Shown: positions 39,041 to 53,544 of the stretch, in pieces | Layout: every line of letters begins with the position of its first letter | Numbering within the stretch: the stretch's first letter is position 1 | Source: Echiichthys vipera | Lineage: Eukaryota; Chordata; Actinopteri; Perciformes; Trachinidae | Direction of reading: 5' to 3' | NCBI GenBank assembly: GCA_963691815.1 | Contig: OY829665.1 | Span: 24,281,906-24,345,905 of the forward strand | Length of the DNA stretch: 64,000 bases | Made by a program: the position numbers and the translations under genes | Notes under the pieces: generated by a model | The model's input: the letters and a program-made list of their open reading frames with translations, nothing else | Told to the model about the DNA's origin: nothing | The model's database searches: none

Positions 39041-39675
39041 GCATAAAATCATCCCGTGGTCTTTTTCAGCACTTGCACACATCAAATAAACCATCGAGAC
39101 AGTTTTTTGTGTATAAACTATTAAGGGAGAAATCCCGAAAAGTCGCTAATAGCCGGATGTGGCTAACACTGATTATCTCGGGGCAGTACGGTGAAGGGAT
39201 TCAAAGTCTTTTTTAACCACTAATCCTGCTCAAAATAACAGCAAACCTCTGCAGCAGCATGAGAAGAGTCCCTACACAGAAAACAAATCACCAACAACGT
39301 AGTTAGTGAACCCAGAGTTTATTAAAAGAGTGTTTTAAAGACTTACCTACTGGCCCCTGTACCAGCTCCTCTCATAGTAAAGTCCATTCAAGTGGATTAC
39401 CAACGTCAATCCCAAAGGAAGGAGCCCATTGATGATTTGTTGGTTTGGTGTTATGTTATGTTATTTTGAGTAGTATTAGTGGTTAAAAAAGCCGTTTTAA
39501 TGCCTTCACCCTACTGCCCTAAATTAATCAGTGTTAGGCACGTCCTTCTGTTAGCGACTGTTAGGGACCCTCCTGGATTTCTTTGTTAATAGTTGATAAT
39601 AGTCTCTACAGCTTATTTGATGTATGTAAGTGTCAAAAAAGACTATGGGATGATTTTATGCCGGAATTACACTTT
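39041..39675. mobile_element. Foldback MITE, arms of about 200 bp (copy 1)
   Basis: The left arm (39041-39240) and right arm (about 39450-39675) are inverted copies: GCATAAAATCATCCCGTGGT on the left faces CTATGGGATGATTTTATGCC on the right, and GGCAGTACGGTGAAGG faces CCTTCACCCTACTGCC. The centre contains ACCCAGAGTTTATTAAAAG and AAGTCCATTCAAGTGGATTA, shared with the copy at 58928-60050. No coding sequence. Confidence 0.8.
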
Positions 39676-39875
39676 GAATTAACTTTTTTGATCACCAGCC
39701 AACATTGCTAGTAGATTTTAAAAGTTACCAGCTAATCAGATTTTCCACGAGCCAAATTTTTTCCTGGGAAAATAAACCAGATTATGTGTGCCACTGAACA
39801 TATTTAAGCAGCCATGTTTCTTTAAATTGTCTTTATTTGTGTTGACGGAAGATATAACTTAAATGGATCATGTTA

Positions 39876-40016
39876 TAAATGGGTTTTCTCAGGAGGGTGG
39901 CTGGAGTCTCCCTTAGAGATAGGGTGAGAAGTTCAGCCATCTGTGAGGAACTCGGAGTAGAGCCGATGCTTCTTTGCGTTCAAAAGAGCCAGTGGACGTG
40001 CTTCGAGCATCGACCC
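39876..40016 (+). mobile_element. Fragment of the 40.4-41.7 kb non-LTR element
   Basis: TCTCAGGAGGGTGGCTGGAG and the following 100 bp match 41342-41450 closely. This is an isolated 3'-region piece of the same LINE family. Confidence 0.75.
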
Positions 40017-40435
40017 TCACTTATAAACAATACGTAGCCAATGGTTGTATGACATATCACAAAATAGTGTTTATGGGAAATGGAAGATTAGCAAGCAGTG
40101 TTGCTAGATAAAGCACGTTTCCAAGACAAACACACATAAAGCAGCCCAAATGTTTTGGTGGAAAACAGACCAATCTGACGTTGTATCATTTCTGCATTCT
40201 GCTGACTCAGACAGACGCAGTGTTATTTTCTTCATTCATCACCAGCCAAATTGGCTAGTAACTTTACAATGTTCCCTGCTAGAGTTATTTTTTTTATTTT
40301 GCGAGCTGGTGCGTGTCAAGTTAAAGCCCTGCATATGACCTACTAATGAAAGCACTTGTTGCCTCTTCGCCGAGTATTCCAATCTGCGTGTCTGTGGATG
40401 CATTCCCTCCCTGTATTAAAATAGTTCACCATGTT

Positions 40436-41710
40436 AGTGACGCTGCTGACAGAAGTTGGTCTGCCTGTGGAGCTCGTCACTCGCCGGGCAGCTCCTGGTG
40501 GCCGGGTTTGCCATGGAGCCCGGCCGGGCACAGCCCGAAAAAGTGACGTGGCACCCACCCCATCTCCGTCCTGTGGGCCCACCACCCACAGGAGGAACTG
40601 CTGGGGTTGGATGTGCTGCTGCATAGGCGGAAGTGAAGGCTGGCTCTGTGGACGTGGAATGTCACCTCTATGTGGACGTCGAATGTCACCTCTATGTGGG
40701 AGAAGGAGCCGAAGCTTGTGCGGGAGGTGGAGCGCTACCAGTTAGATCTGGTGGCAGTAGTTCAGCAACAGCAGTTCGGAGTATTCGGCCTTCTTGGAGA
40801 CCCTGAATGGAGTCCTGTGTGGGGCTCCAGTAGGGGACTCCATAGTTCTGCTGGTAGACTTCAACACCCACTAGGGCAACAGCCTCCCTGATCTAAATCC
40901 GAGCGGTCGTCTGTTTTTAGATTTCTGTGCTAGTCATGGATTGTCTATAACAAACACCATGTTCGAGCATAAGGATGCTCAAAGGTGTACTTGGTCGAAC
41001 CTCAGATTGAAGAGGAACAATGCGGATTCCGTACTGGACGTGGAACAACGGACCAGCTCTTCACTCTCGCAAGGATCCTGGAGGGGGCCTGAGAGTATGC
41101 CCATCCGGTCTACACCAACTCTCTTTGTGATTTTCATGGACAGGATATCGAGGCGAAGCCGTGGTTCTCGGCTTATGTCGGCAGGTGCTCTACCGCACCG
41201 TTGTGAAGAAAAGAGAGCTGAGCTGGAAGGCAAAGCTCTCGATCTACTGGTCAATCTTCGTTCCTACCCTCACCTATGGTCAGGAAAGCTGGGTCATGAC
41301 CGAAAGAACGAGGTCGTGGGTACAAGCGGCTGGAAGGGTTTTTCTCAGGAGGGTGGCTGGAGTCTCCCTTAGTAATAGGGTGAGAAGTTTAGCCATCCGT
41401 GAGGAACTTGGAGTAGAGACACCTCAACTGGCTCCTTTGCGTTGAAAGGAGCCAGTTGAGGTGGTTCGGGCATCTGGTAAGGATGAACCCTGGGCGCCTC
41501 CCTAGGGAGGTGTTCCAGGCACGTCCAGCTGGAAGGAGGCCTCGGGGAAGACCCAGGACCAGGTGGAGAGATTATATCTTCACACTGGCCTGGGAACGCC
41601 GTAGGATCCCCCAGTTAGAGCTGGTTAATGTGGCCCGGGAAAGGGAAGTTTGGTGTCCCCTGCTAGAGCTGCTGCCCCCCCACGACCCAATCCTGAAAAA
41701 AGATGAGTGA
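40436..41710 (+). mobile_element. APE-type non-LTR retrotransposon relic, internally deleted
   Basis: Reading across several frames, pieces appear in the usual order. First comes an N-terminal leader (RVCHGARPGTARKSDVAPTP), then an endonuclease start (WNVTSM, EKEPKLVREVERYQLDLVAV), then LSITNTMFEHKDAQRCTW. A gap follows, then an RT piece (CGFRTGRGTTDQLFTLA in frame 3 near 41020), then LSWKAKLSIYWSIFVPTLTY. The C-terminus is MRWFGHLVRMNPGRLPREVF and RPRGRPRTRWRDYIFTLAWE. Most of the RT is missing and frames shift repeatedly, so it is dead. I suspect a Rex3/RTE-like family but am not sure of the clade. Confidence 0.75.
41420..41463. repeat. Perfect 19-bp inverted repeat within the LINE relic
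   Basis: The arm CACCTCAACTGGCTCCTTT (41420-41438) pairs exactly with 41445-41463 around the loop GCGTTG. Confidence 0.92.
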
Positions 41711-42970
41711 TAAGAACATCTAGGGGACGGACTGGAAGTAGAGAGGTGAATGTGTTTCAATACAGTTTACAAAAGAGCAAAAAAAACAAAAAAACGTTCT
41801 GAGGAAAACCATGATGAGATATTTGTTGTTCAGAGAGCACACAAGTATCAAACAAGATGGCTTGACAGGATAAGGACCTCATTAAAAAACTTGGTCAACC
41901 ATTTTTGACATACCCTTAATTATCTCAACCAGCCATTGAAAGTAATTTGTTTTTGAAAATTGTGATTGTTTGAACACGCTCTGCTGAAGGAGCTAAACTG
42001 ATGACCTTGATGTGTGTTTGTTTGTGTGGTGTTGGGCTCTTACCGTCTCTCTCTCACTCTCTCTCTCTCTCGTGGTTACCGCCTACTTTTCCACCTGCCC
42101 CGGCGTCCGAGCTGCTGAATAATTCAGCCGTGGTTCTCGCCTTACGTTGGCATGGAAACAGGCCATTATGCAGCACCGCAGGGTCTGAAACCCAACACCT
42201 GGATGATTGCGAGCTGTCGATGGATGACAGCTGAGAGTCATTGCATTGTTTCTCTGTCTCTTTCTATGTCTTATGAACAACACGTCCCCTCAGTTTCCCC
42301 TCAGTTTCCCCTCAGTTTCCCTTCTCTCTACCATATCTCCTCTCTGGAACGTTCTCATCCCAGATCTACCCCCTGCAGCGAGGTGTGAGATGAGGAGAAT
42401 GGAGGCTGTAATCATCTTGTGCCTGCAGCCTGTCGGTAAAGCCTCTGTGATGATTGTTTTCAAACTCCAACACCCTAAATCACACGCACAACTGTTATAT
42501 TATTTACCGATAGAGCTCAATGGTGAGGCTCCGCAAGTGAAAATCCCATTCGTTTTCTACAACAGGATTTGGATTAGTAGACATAATGTCTTAACCATCA
42601 AAGGTAGATTTACCACAAGCTATATCATTGTGACAAAATGGTTTATGTTTTTATTTAGTCTGAAAGCTGTGGGCATTCAGGTGCTGCTCCTTAATTGAGA
42701 AACTTGCATGTTGTCGCAAAGCACACTTAACTGCGAATTTCCATGCATGTAAAGTTTTTTGTGTAATAAACTGGAAATTGAATGACATCGGGTTTTTTTA
42801 TCTTAACATTCATCTAAATATTATTTCTGAATTTAGCTCATAGACTTTAAAAGTGGTAGATAAAAAGATAATTGCCTGCCACAGTGCCAGTGAAAAAAGT
42901 TAATTTCAGACCCTGTTACCCAACATCCTCACACACACATATCTCCCATTAGGGATGCACCCACCCGATA
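41711..42970. other. Intron, nothing recognised
   Basis: Short CT-rich stretch near 42046-42070 and three CCCCTCAGTTT repeats near 42285-42320. No exon recognised; the open frame at 42246-42698 has no family motif. Confidence 0.4.
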
Positions 42971-43700
42971 TTAAAGGTTGAAGATGTAGAATCCTTATTA
43001 AAAGCTATATTTTTCAAATTATTATCATATATTATTATATATTTTTTGTACAGAATGAAAGTATTGCTTTTCCATAAAAATTTATTTAGTGTGAATTAAT
43101 ATTTTAAATTTTCTTTTGACTGGTTTGACAATGGCTTTCTGTCCCGTTGTTTTTTCATGGTAGCAGCCAATAGCGTTGGCCGTTGCTGGTTGCCAGGATT
43201 GTCTGTTGTTGGGTGCAGCTACTGTAGGCTGGTACTGGGTGGAATGGAGTTTACCAATCCTGCAGCTGCTTCAGAGCCTCAGTGAAGGGGGCGTTTTTTG
43301 TCCCAGCAGCTGAGTGATCGGAGACGGGCAACAACCAGAGTCAATATAGGCCGAGCATTTACTCCATGGACTGAGAGAAAGGAGATAAACGCCATTCAAA
43401 CCAAATGGCTACGTTTCTCCTTTATCGCTAACATCTCTTTCATCTTTACTTAGCTGGAATGGCTAATGCTAACGGCTAACGGCTAACGCTAACTGTCAGT
43501 CAAACGCCACTGCAATGCTTGTTTTTATGGTGCGGGGACGGGTTCAAACCGTATCAAACAGACTCCAGTCTTCTGTAGATTACTGGTTCGGGTCTGCAGA
43601 CCTGGCAAAAAGACTAGTGGAATTTATTTTTGTTGTTGTGACTACGATCTTGAGAAACTAGATGGCGGTGTTCTGCTCATCTCCATATTCAACCTTTTAG
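42971..43700. mobile_element. MITE of the TTAAAGGT...ACCTTTAA family, copy 2
   Basis: Left end TTAAAGGTTGAAGATGTAGA, right end CTCCATATTCAACCTTTTAG. Interior contains GCCAATAGCGTTGGCCG and AGATGGCGGTGTTCTGC, as in copy 1. It is about 220 bp longer than copy 1 and includes a segment (CGTTAGC-type repeats) shared with copy 3 at 56.2 kb. Confidence 0.7.
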
Positions 43701-46080
<2,380 letters not shown>

Positions 46081-47508
46081 AATAATAATAATAATAATAC
46101 ATTTAATTTGAGGGCGCCTCTCTGGGCACTCGAGGACACCGTACAATTGCAAAATAGATAAAAATAAATAAAATAGATAAAAACACTAAGAAGGAAATAC
46201 AAAACACATAAGAAAAGACAATATGGATGGTTAAGTGGGGTAGGCAGTCCGGAATAGGTGAGTTTTTAGTTTTGATTTGAAGTGTGTGAAAGAGTCCAAG
46301 TTCCTGAGATCCGGTGGAAGTGCGTTCCAGAGTTGGGGGGGCAGAACGGCTGAAAGCCCTGCTCCCCATGGTGACAAGGCGGGCGGGGGGGACAGAAAGG
46401 TGGACAGAGGAGGCAGATCTGAGGGAACGGGAAGGGGTGGCGATGTTGAGGAGTTCAGACAGATAAGGAGGGGAGAGGTTGTGGATGGCCTTGAAGGTAA
46501 ACAGGAGTATTTTGAATTCGATGCGGAGTTTGACCGGGAGCCAGTGGAGTTGCTGCAGAACAAGAGTGATGTGGTGGATGGAGGGGGTTCTGGTGATGAT
46601 CCGAGCTGCAGAGTTCTGAACCAGTTGGAGTTTATGGAGATGTTTGTAAGGTAGACCGAAGAGAAGGGAGTTACAGTAGTCGATACGGGAGGTGACAAGG
46701 CTGTGTACAAGAATTGCAGTGGAGTGAGGGGAAAGGGAGGGGCGGAGGCGATTAATATTGCGTAGGTGGAAGTAGGCAGACCGGGTGATGTTGTTGATAT
46801 GGGATTGGAATGATAACGTGCTGTCGAGAATGACACCCAGACTCTTAACCTGAGGGGAGGGGGAGACAGAGGAATGGTCAATGGTGAGGGAGAAACTGTC
46901 AGTTTTTGAGAGGGTTGATTTGGTGCCAATTAAAAGGAATTCTGTTTTTTCACTGTTGAGTTTGAGGAAGTTGGAGGTGAACCAAGATTTGAGCTCGGTG
47001 AAGCAGTCAGTAAGGGAGGAAGGTGCGAGAGTGGAGTTTGGTTTGCTGGAGAGGTAGAGCTGGGTGTCATCCGCAAAGCAATGGAAATTAATGTTGTACT
47101 TACGGAAGATATTGCCAAGTGGAAGGAGGTAGATGATAAAGAGAAGGGGCCCCAGGACTGAGCCCTGGGGCACACCAGTGGTGACGGGGGATGGGTGGGA
47201 ACTGAAGGATTGGAGTTGGATGAACTGAGTGCGGCCTGAGAGGTAGGATTTAAACCAGTCAAGGGGTGTGTGAGAAATGCCAGTGGAGATTAATCTGTTG
47301 AGGAGGATAGTGTGAGAGATGGTGTCGAAGGCCGCACTCAGATCGAGGAGGATGAGGATAGTGAGTAAACCAGAGTCGGCTGCCAGAAGGAGGTCGTTTG
47401 TGATTTTGATTAGTGCAGATTCAGTGCTATGGAGTGGGCGGAAACCAGATTGGAATTGTTCGTACAGGTTGTTATGGGTTAGGTGAGAATGAATAATTGG
47501 CTCAGAAA
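46081..47508 (-). mobile_element. L2-type LINE, 5'-truncated, long intact RT/C-terminal frame
   Basis: On the - strand the element starts near 47508 in the RT (NNLYEQFQSGFRP-type start, LDLSAAFDTI region) and runs to an ATT-triplet tail at 46081-46099, which is a normal L2 3' microsatellite tail. The 3' ~1.1 kb is one open frame. The endonuclease region is lost, as is usual for LINE copies that stop reverse transcription early. Confidence 0.88.
46103..47173 (-). pseudogene. L2 reverse transcriptase, C-terminal part (open frame)
   Basis: 356 residues with GSVLGPLLFIIYLLPLGNI, the catalytic box INFHCFADDTQLYLSS (the DD pair is intact), SEKTEFLLIG, KSLGVILDSTLSF, then SRIDYCNSLLFGLP, LQLVQNSAARIITRT and LQQLHWLPVKLRIEFKI. 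This is the usual motif order of L2-clade proteins. The end after GSRAFSRSAPPTLER appears frameshifted compared with the family (the neighbouring frame reads LWNALPPDLRNLDSF). It is not a host gene. Confidence 0.88.
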
Positions 47509-47951
47509 ATATTCACAGTAGGATATTATGTTGGACAGTTTTTAGTTCATTTATTTATGTATGTATCATGAATAAAATGCGGTAACGAAAGTATAGACAC
47601 CAGAGATGATGGGAATATTATATTGCATTATTGTTTTGCTGAATGTTTTCAAGGTGTCATGGCGTTATCCTTTTCCTTGTTATGTAAGCACTCTGTCCTG
47701 GCAGACTGGGTGTCTTTTTCTTTAAAAAAGCTTTGTCTACTATAATCAATCAATAAGTCTAACTACCTCACAGATCTGACCTGGTGACACTGAATAGGAG
47801 TTATTCAATTCAGTTATTACACACAACAGTTTTTACCATAAACAAAAACATGTCACTGAATGATTTCAGTAAAGAAAAATAGTGGTTTTAACTACATTTG
47901 AAACCGTGTTGAAGTGGTGATTGACTCCTGTTCTCTCCTGTCTCCCTGCAG
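47509..47951. other. Intron end before the large dennd5b exon
   Basis: Ends in TTCTCTCCTGTCTCCCTGCAG, a strong polypyrimidine tract and acceptor. Nothing else recognised. Confidence 0.6.
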
Positions 47952-48639
47952 CTGTGTATGCCTAAAGGCCTGTCGTTCAGGACGCAGACAGACCAGCGTG
48001 AGCCACAGTTCCACTCCTTCATCATCACAAAGGAGGATGGTTCTCGGACCTACGGCTTCGTCCACACCTTCTACGAGGAGGTGACCAGCCCACAGATCTG
48101 CTCTGCCATGCAGACCCTCTACCAGATGCACAATGCAGAGAGCGTCACGGCCAACACCCCTTCTTCTTCCTCTTCTTCCTCCTCCTCCAGCATGGACTCA
48201 CTGGCCAGTAGTCTAGACGAGGCCGACTCCCCGACTTCCTCATCCTCCTCGTCTCGCAAGGCGGGTGGCTACGACTCATCGCGGGACACCCTCTATGTGT
48301 CCAAGGCCTTGTGCCTGATCACACCCATGCCCTTCATGCATGCCTGCCGCCGCTTCCTGTCGCAACTGCACCGGGCTGTGACTGCAGCCACCGACCCCCC
48401 TCTGCCACTGGAGAGCTACGTTCACAACATCCTGTACGAGGTGCCGCTGCCCGCTCCAGGACGCTCTCTCAAGTTCCACGGTGTGTACGAGCCCATCGTG
48501 TGTCAGAGGCCTGGGGTAGGGGAGCTGCAGCTGGCAGACTTCCCCCTTGCAGAGGCCTTCAGTCTGCTGGGAGTGGAGAACCTGGTCCAGGTGTTCACCT
48601 GCACCCTGCTGGAGATGCAGATCCTCCTGTACTCACATG
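47952..48639 (+). CDS. dennd5b: dennd5b large exon: uDENN and first part of cDENN
   Basis: 688 bp from acceptor CCCTGCAG to donor GTAAGG, phase 0 in and phase 1 out. It encodes LCMPKGLSFRTQTDQREPQF and HSFIITKEDGSRTYGFVHTF (uDENN), then a serine run followed by MDSLASSLDEAD, then DTLYVSKALCLITPMPFMHA (cDENN), LPLESYVHNILYEVPLP, and LLGVENLVQVFTCTLLEMQI. SFRTQTD, MDSLASSLDE and NLVQVFTC.LLEMQILLYS favour DENND5B over DENND5A (AFKTQAD and FQLFTCALLEFQ there). Ten consecutive serines and a second stretch of five around PTSSSSSSRK are longer than in the mammalian protein I recall. The linker between the serine runs is probably disordered. Confidence 0.96.
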
Positions 48640-51474
48640 GTAAGGACGCTTGCAAACAGACTTTTTCGTAGCATTGTCGTACATGTTTGTACATACACAC
48701 ACATCAGATCACTGTCAGAAATTGAACTAGACAAAGGGCAAAAATCCCCTAAGAAATCTCTGAATGCCCCTTTATATCCTACATTAAAGAGTACCTACTG
48801 TATCATGCGCTTCAGTCTTTTCTGACCTATAAATGTAGTTATAATATTTTGTAGTCATGTTAAATAAAACCAAAGCGTCAAATAATGAAGTCCTTACATT
48901 CAGACGGGAGCCCTGTCGACCGTCTGGGTTGGCTGTGCTCAGCTCTGAACTCTAGGTTGTCGGTCGCTATCAGAGATTTATTAGAATTTCCAGAATTTGT
49001 CTCTATAGAAGAATCCTCACTTCCCTAATGGTCATGCTGCTACACACAGAACCAAACTGTAAGTTCAGACACTTTTATGCTGTTTTGGTGTTTATTTCGG
49101 AAGTTAACCTGTTAAAGCTAACGTTAGCATGTTGCGCAACTAACGTGGCTAGCTTCCATATAGACAGTGTTTCCAGCTGCTTAGGTAATTGATCCCCTAT
49201 ATGGTAAGGGACGTAACATTTCCTGGCACGCAGCATAAACAGTTGACCAATCACAGCAGGGTGGACAAGCCTCCCAATCAGAGCACACTGGGGCAGAAGC
49301 TCAGACAGAGCCTGCCACACAGAGGTGCTGCATGGGTGCTGCAGCAATGCACAATATGAGAAACAGAATGTGTTTTTTAAAGATCAAAGCATGTAAAACT
49401 TTTGTAGCTGATCTGAATGTAAAGGTTGCTGCTTCTGTGAACTTCAAGAGGCAGGAAGTGATGAAGTTTACCTGTATTTGTGCAGCTTAAATTCACACAA
49501 GGTTAATGGACTTAATATATGCAAAAGAAAAAAAATGTAATTAATGTAACATTGGAACAGGCTGTGTGACCATCAGTAACTTCCTCATTCATTTCAATCA
49601 GACCACTCTGTTGGACAGCAGGGGAATCTGCTGCAGAGGAACACACGACACAAACTTATGATGAACTCAAGATATATGAGAGACTGAGAATTTCATCCTC
49701 AACTCATTCCTTCATTTTTTAGTGCATTTTTTATGTGAGAAGCAGTGTGTGGCTGCAGACTGAGACAACTCTAATAAAGTGTTCTGTTTAAACTTTGCAG
49801 TTCAGAGACAAGGGGAAATGGAGATTTCCCCTCCCAGGATTAGTTACTCTGAACTGACTCTGTGGACTGAGATCAACTTTCGTCCTACATTCCTCCATCC
49901 TACTCTTTCTCACTTTCACTCCTCCACTCTGCAACACTTTCTCTGTTTGTTTATCTTCTGTGCCGGATGAGTCATGTCGTATTCTGCAGCATCTGCACAG
50001 CAGAGCTCATTCCTCTGGTGCAGACATATTACGAGGTCAACGATGAAATCTCTCTGCTGCTTTTTGCAAAGGTGAACTAACTTGAATGGAATATCTGATT
50101 TACTTTTGACAGTGAACGGCACACGTCACATTGAATCTGACATTTTCTGAACAGAATTAGGCCACTTTTAAATGTGCTACTGAATCGGATATGTGACCGC
50201 AATCTCAACAGCCAGGTTGCTTTTAATGCGACTTTGACATCATTCTGACCCGTGCTGCACTGTTTTGTAAATGCACGGCCTTATGCTTGATTTGTTTAAA
50301 GAACTACAAAGGTGAAAATATCAATTTTTTTTTCGGTTACAGAAGAGAATAAACACGTTCCATAAGAATCATAAAAAAATCATGATCTCAATCATTTAAA
50401 AAAAAAAAAAATCATGATTCTCTATTTTAATAATCATGCAGCCCTACTGCGAAGACTGTTTGAACTCATGAATTAGGACTATGTATCAATTAAATATAGG
50501 GATGCCTGAGTCTAGTGCTAAAAATGTTAACTGAGGCTGTCTCTGTGGACCAAGAAAAAGTCCACGCCTGCTCCTCTCTCATTCCATCATCGTCCTTTGA
50601 TGAAAAAGTGTTTTATTCATCACTGTCAGCATCAAGGCAGTCGCTCATGGAGGGAAAACCATTAATACTAGACCTCAGTGAAAAACATCCCTGTTGTGCT
50701 CAAATGTTCTTAATTTTTCACCGGGAATCACCGGTGGCGTGCAGCCTGGGCTCTGACTGTGTTACACGTCTATCCAAACGAGACTTAACGTCCCGGTAAT
50801 GAGGGGGGACTGTGCACAGAGACAGGTGATGGAAGGGTTCAGTTCGGGGGAAAGATGGAGAACGTTCCCTGGATGTTAATGAAAAGCGGCCCCACCGTAT
50901 GTTCCCATGATCCTCCTAATCAATCAACAAGCGATTACACCAGGAGGAATAGAGGCATCATCAGGGATAGAAAGTGACAGCAGAGTATCTCCTCCAATCA
51001 TCAGGCTCATTATATGGTAATCGGTATAGTTAATTTACATTCCTGTCAGGCAGTCTGTACTTGGGAGGAGAAGGACGCGTCGAGACAACAAGTACCAGCC
51101 AATCACAGCACAGTAGGGCGGGACTAGGCGGAACACTGATCTGTGCCTGCTCAGTGAAGCATGATGTGAAAAAAACAGGAATTCTGATATGACCGTTCCG
51201 AGCTAGCATTTTAATGTTGAGTCACCTACGTCAGGTGCCAGTGTTTATGCAGTGTTTTAGCAAATAGCAACGTCATTCCTACGTCATGTTTCTCAACATA
51301 GGTGAATTCGCCAACATTGAATCACTATTGATTTTAGTTTTGATTTTACAAATCCAATCAACGTTGAAATTTCTACATCACTATAAAGGCCTGTCAACAG
51401 TTTGACACACTATATTTTTGTTCCACTGTTTTTAGTATTTAGTAGCCATTGAGCTAGCCGGCTGCTCTGTTTAC
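48640..51474. other. Intron; no exon or clear repeat recognised
   Basis: Frames at 48311-48825 are shadows of the exon. The stretch 50330-50450 is A/T-rich with ATCATGAT repeats. Nothing else supported. Confidence 0.45.
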
Positions 51475-52990
51475 CGCGCAGACCTTACGGAGGACTCTGG
51501 GAAGAGCAAAGGAGGACTGTGTTTACAACAGCTGGTGCACAGCCGCGGACATCATAAATACACAGTGCAAACTTTAGAGAGGAATTAAAAATGCAAAGCG
51601 CAACTACAGGCAGCGCAATGAAGACCAATTCAATAATGGAGACCCCCGTAGCATGTGGAAAGGCATCAGGACATTGACAGACTATAAAACGAACACCCCC
51701 TTTCCCAGTGATCACACTGAAACGCCTGATGTCCACAACAACTTCTTTGCTTGCTTCGACACCCACAGGACAGAGTCTGCCCCACCCATCATCCTATCAG
51801 CTGGAGAAGCGACACTGGTGCTACATCCACACCAGGTGAGAACCACTCTGAAGAAAATCCACCCACATAATGCAGCAGGCCCAGATGGAGTGGCAGGCAG
51901 TGTGCCGAAGACATGTGCGGAGCAGCTCACAGAGGTGTTCACCAACCTATTCAACCTCACTGCAACAGGTCTCTGTTCCCACGTGTCTCAAATCTTCCAC
52001 AATCATTCCAGTTCCCAAAAAGTCCTCTGTGAACTGTTTAAATGATTACTGTCCGGTTGCACTGACTCCCATTGCCATGAAGTGCCATGAAAGCTGATGC
52101 TCTCTCACATCAAAACCATCATTCCACCAGACATGGACAAACACCACTTTGCAAACAGAGCAAACCACTCCACAGAGGATGCCATTACAACAGCTCTCCG
52201 CACAGTCCTGGAACACTTAGACACCGAACAGGTATGTGAGGAAGCTCTTTGTGGACTTCAGCTCTGCATTTAATACAGTAATTCCACACAAACTGGTTGA
52301 CAAACTGAACACTCTGGGCCAGGGTTCTGCGCTGTGCTCATGGATCATGAGCTTTCTCACAGACAGACCTCAACAGATGAGAACAGGCAACCGCACCTCT
52401 TCTACACCTGAACACAGGAACCCTGCAGGGTTGTGTGCTGAGCCCAGTTCTTTTTACACTATTCACCAGTGACTGCACCCCCATCCACAATTCAAACGCC
52501 ATAATTAATTTTTGCAGATGACACCATGGTGGTCGGACTGATTTCAGACAATAAGGAAACAGCATACAGGCATAAGGTGAAACATCTGACTCAGTGGGGT
52601 GGGAACAACCTTGTCCTTAACACCTCGAAGACAAAAGAGTTGATCATTGACTTCAGGCGGACAAAGAGAACTGAACAGGTCCCCCTCCACATACACGAAG
52701 AAGCAGTGGAACGTGTGGAGACCATTAAGTTCTTCGGAGTCAACATATCAGACAAGCTGGTCTGGACCTCCAACGCCTCATGCTTGGTCAAAAGGGCTCA
52801 TCAGAGACTATATTTCCTCAGGAAGCTGAAAAAGGCCCAGCTCCCACAAACACTGATGCTCAAATTTTACAGGTCTGTCATTGAGAGCATCCTAACCAAC
52901 TGCATAACCGTTTGGTATGCCAGCAGATCCTGCATAGGGTGGTGAAGGCAGCCCAGCGTATCATTGGGCTGAGGCTCCCTAACCTTGACA
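51475..52990 (+). mobile_element. Rex1 (Babar) LINE, 5'-truncated, frameshifted
   Basis: Frames read in order: MWKGIRTLTDYKTN; KIHPHNAAGPDGVAGSVPKT; STIIPVPKKSSVNCLNDYCP; VDFSSAFNTVIPHKLVDKL (the FSSAFNT box used to detect Rex1 in fish); FADDTMVVGLI (catalytic DD intact); NNLVLNTSKTKELIIDFRR; FFGVNISDKLVWTSNAS; RLYFLRKLKKAQLPQTLMLK; SILTNCITVWYA. At least four frame breaks. The 3' end of the element reappears at 53545-53701 after an L2-derived segment. Confidence 0.87.
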
Positions 52991-53544
52991 CCGCTCCACA
53001 GAGGATGCCATAACATCAGCTCTCCACACAGCCTTCTATTAGCTTCAGACAAAGGACTTGTCTCTGTACTTGTTTTACTAGATCTTAGTGCTGCCTTCGA
53101 CACTATTGACCATCACATCCTGCTACAGAGACTGGAGCATCTAATTGGCATTAAAGGAACCACATTAAGCTGGTTTAAGTCGTATTTATCAGATAGATCT
53201 CAGTATGTACATGTTAATGACAAATCCTCCATACACACTAAAGTAAGTTACGGAGTTCCACAGGGTTCTGTCCTTGGACTGATTCTATTCACCTTATATA
53301 TGCTTCCCTTAGGAAATATTATAAGGAAGCACTCCATAAATTTTCATTGTTATGCTGATGATACACAATTACATTTGTCAATCAAACCAGAAGAAACCGA
53401 TCAGTTAGATAAACTTCAAATGTGCATTAAGGAAATAAAAAGCTGGATGACCTGCAATTTTCTGATGTTAAAAACTCAGATAAAGTTATTGTACTTGGCC
53501 CCGAAGTACAATAAGCAAATAAATATATGCCAGCAGAATCAGTA
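52991..53544 (+). mobile_element. L2-type RT fragment embedded in the Rex1 copy
   Basis: One open frame (52985-53545) encodes LLLASDKGLVSVLVLLDLSA, AAFDTIDHHILLQRLEHLIG, SYGVPQGSVLGLILFTLYML and INFHCYADDTQLHLSIKPEE, all L2-type RT motifs with the DD pair intact. The first about 43 bp (52991-53033, CCACAGAGGATGCCATAAC...) are not L2. They resemble the Rex1 segment at 52165-52210. It ends near VLYLAPKYNK. Confidence 0.82.

Noticed and set aside
42246..42698. 150-residue frame
   Set aside because: No recognisable domain; begins in a CCCCTCAGTTT repeat and lies within an intron.
51412..51500. Possible start of a full-length Rex1 with endonuclease
   Set aside because: No endonuclease motifs upstream; similarity starts in the linker before the RT, so the copy is 5'-truncated.
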